From: Actinomycetes bacterium
GTDB lineage: Bacteria; Actinomycetota; Acidimicrobiia; Acidimicrobiales; SZUA-35
Reading direction: 5' to 3'
Assembly (NCBI GenBank): GCA_024227975.1
Contig: JAAETV010000495.1
Coordinates: 1-6,806 of the forward strand
DNA: 6,806 bases
The notes below the pieces were generated by a model that was not told where the DNA came from, searched no databases, and saw only the letters and a list, made by a program, of their open reading frames with translations. Below, in pieces: positions 5,926-6,806 of this stretch (position 1 is its first letter; the number at the start of each line of letters is the position of its first letter). The translations under genes were made by a program, and so were the position numbers.

Positions 5926-6806
5926 ATGTTCGACGATGTGCTGGTGCTTCTGGACGGGTCAACCGATTCCGCCCGGGCGATCGGCCCGGCGGCCGCCATC
6001 GCCCGTTACCTCAACGTCACCCTCCGAGCTGTCGGGTTCCATGAAGGTCCGACCAGCCACTACCTGGCCACCGCTATCAACGACCAGATCCAGGGTCGGG
6101 GCGATATCAGGCTCGAGGTGACCATCGAACCCCTGGTCAAGTCGGTCGGGGAATCGCTGTCCGGTGTGTTGGCCGATCACCAGACCTCCCTCATCTGCAT
6201 GTCAACCCATGGCCGGGGTCGCTCAGCCGCCCTGGTTGGCAGTGGGGCCTCGGAAGTGCTCGATGTCGCCCAATGCCCGATACTGCTCGTCGGGCCAGGC
6301 TATGGGGCATCCAGCTTCCGTTGTCACGGACCCCTCATCGTTGCCGTCAACGGCAGCGACGACTCACGCACCATCCTCTCCGCCGCTCAGGCTTTCGGTA
6401 GTTTCTTCGACTACGACTTGGAGATCGCAACCGTCGTCGACCCCAAGGCTTCGTCCCAATTCGAGCAGCTCCAAGCATCGTGGGGAGAGGGCGACAGTAC
6501 CGCCATCGAGTCGGCCGGTGTCCGCAACGCCGCCTTGGCCACCGAGGCCGAGACCAACGCTCCCGTTTCGTTCACCGTCTTGTACGGGGCAAACCCGGCC
6601 ACCGCCCTCACCAGCTACGCCACCGAGACCCATGCCACCCTGTTGGCCATGGCCACCCAGAACCCGACTGGGATGGAGCGGGTGGTGTCGGGCAGCACAC
6701 TGGCCGATGTGGCCCGTTCTGCTCCCTGCCCCATCCTGGCCATCAAGGCACCCAAAGGGGGCCCGGCACCCAAAGGGGGCCCGGCACCCAAAGGGGGCCC
6801 GGCACC
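5926..6806 (+). CDS. Tandem two-domain universal stress protein (3' partial)
   Basis: The frame is open from ATG 5926 to the right edge (293 codons seen, no stop). Domain 1 covers about residues 1-124 (FDDVLVLLDGSTDSA to CPILLVG) and domain 2 about 135-274 (GPLIVAVNGSDDS to CPILAIK). Tandem USPs of this size are common in actinobacteria. The ATP motif G-2x-G-9x-G-S is eroded: domain 1 has S-TH-G then only 8 residues before GS (S93 to S106), and domain 2 has A-TQ-N-9x-GS (A243 to S257), losing two glycines. The conserved early Asp is Asn142 in domain 2. ATP binding is therefore doubtful, especially in domain 2. After the second domain the chain enters APKGGP repeats and leaves the window. A DosR-like box at 5876-5889 precedes the gene. 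Confidence 0.9.
   Translation, partial: MFDDVLVLLDGSTDSARAIGPAAAIARYLNVTLRAVGFHEGPTSHYLATAINDQIQGRGDIRLEVTIEPLVKSVGESLSGVLADHQTSLICMSTHGRGRSAALVGSGASEVLDVAQCPILLVGPGYGASSFRCHGPLIVAVNGSDDSRTILSAAQAFGSFFDYDLEIATVVDPKASSQFEQLQASWGEGDSTAIESAGVRNAALATEAETNAPVSFTVLYGANPATALTSYATETHATLLAMATQNPTGMERVVSGSTLADVARSAPCPILAIKAPKGGPAPKGGPAPKGGPA
6748..6806 (+). repeat. 18-bp in-frame tandem repeat encoding APKGGP
   Basis: GCACCCAAAGGGGGCCCG is repeated exactly: 6748-6765, 6766-6783, 6784-6801, then GCACC to the edge, about 3.3 copies with no mismatches. Because 18 is a multiple of three, each copy adds Ala-Pro-Lys-Gly-Gly-Pro to the USP C-terminus, beyond the folded domain. It may be a true flexible, basic tail that varies in copy number, or the place where an assembly stopped. 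Confidence 0.9.

Noticed and set aside
1..6806. CRISPR arrays, tRNA or rRNA genes, insertion sequences, phage genes
   Set aside because: None seen. The only tandem repeat is the 18-bp coding repeat at the right edge, with no spacers, and no transposase or integrase motifs occur.

Overview
The window is GC-rich, almost fully coding, and reads as actinobacterial chromosome. Support comes from G/C-ending codons, frequent GTG starts, a DevR/DosR-type response regulator and universal stress proteins (USPs). An acidimicrobial or related uncultured actinobacterium would fit, but the sequence alone does not fix the taxon.

Layout, left to right. (1) The 3' part of a membrane histidine kinase (HAMP, HisKA, HATPase), cut by the left edge. 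(2) A convergent small protein with four CxxC pairs (minus strand). (3) Divergent from it, a stand-alone CinA C-terminal-domain protein (PncC-like) with changed active-site motifs. (4) A single-domain USP with an intact ATP-binding motif. (5) On the minus strand, a two-gene operon: a DevR/DosR-like response regulator followed, with overlapping stop and start, by a soluble PAS-PAS-GAF histidine kinase of the NarL/DevS class. (6) Divergent from the regulator, a small protein resembling actinobacterial SRPBCC-like hypotheticals. (7) A tandem two-domain USP with eroded ATP motifs. It ends in an in-frame 18-bp repeat and runs off the right edge.

The regulator's recognition helix carries the EKTVKN motif of Mycobacterium tuberculosis DosR. 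Three plus-strand genes (both USPs and the SRPBCC-like gene) each have a DosR-box-like 14-mer (GGGAC-N4-GTCCC type) ending 35, 35 and 36 bp before the ATG, so centred at about -42.5 to -43.5. The two USP genes also share GAGnGACGAT at -16 to -7. My reading is a compact DosR-like dormancy or hypoxia regulon in which the sensor is a PAS-PAS-GAF protein rather than the mycobacterial GAF-GAF haem kinase. The motifs and spacings are visible; the regulation and the signal are inferred.
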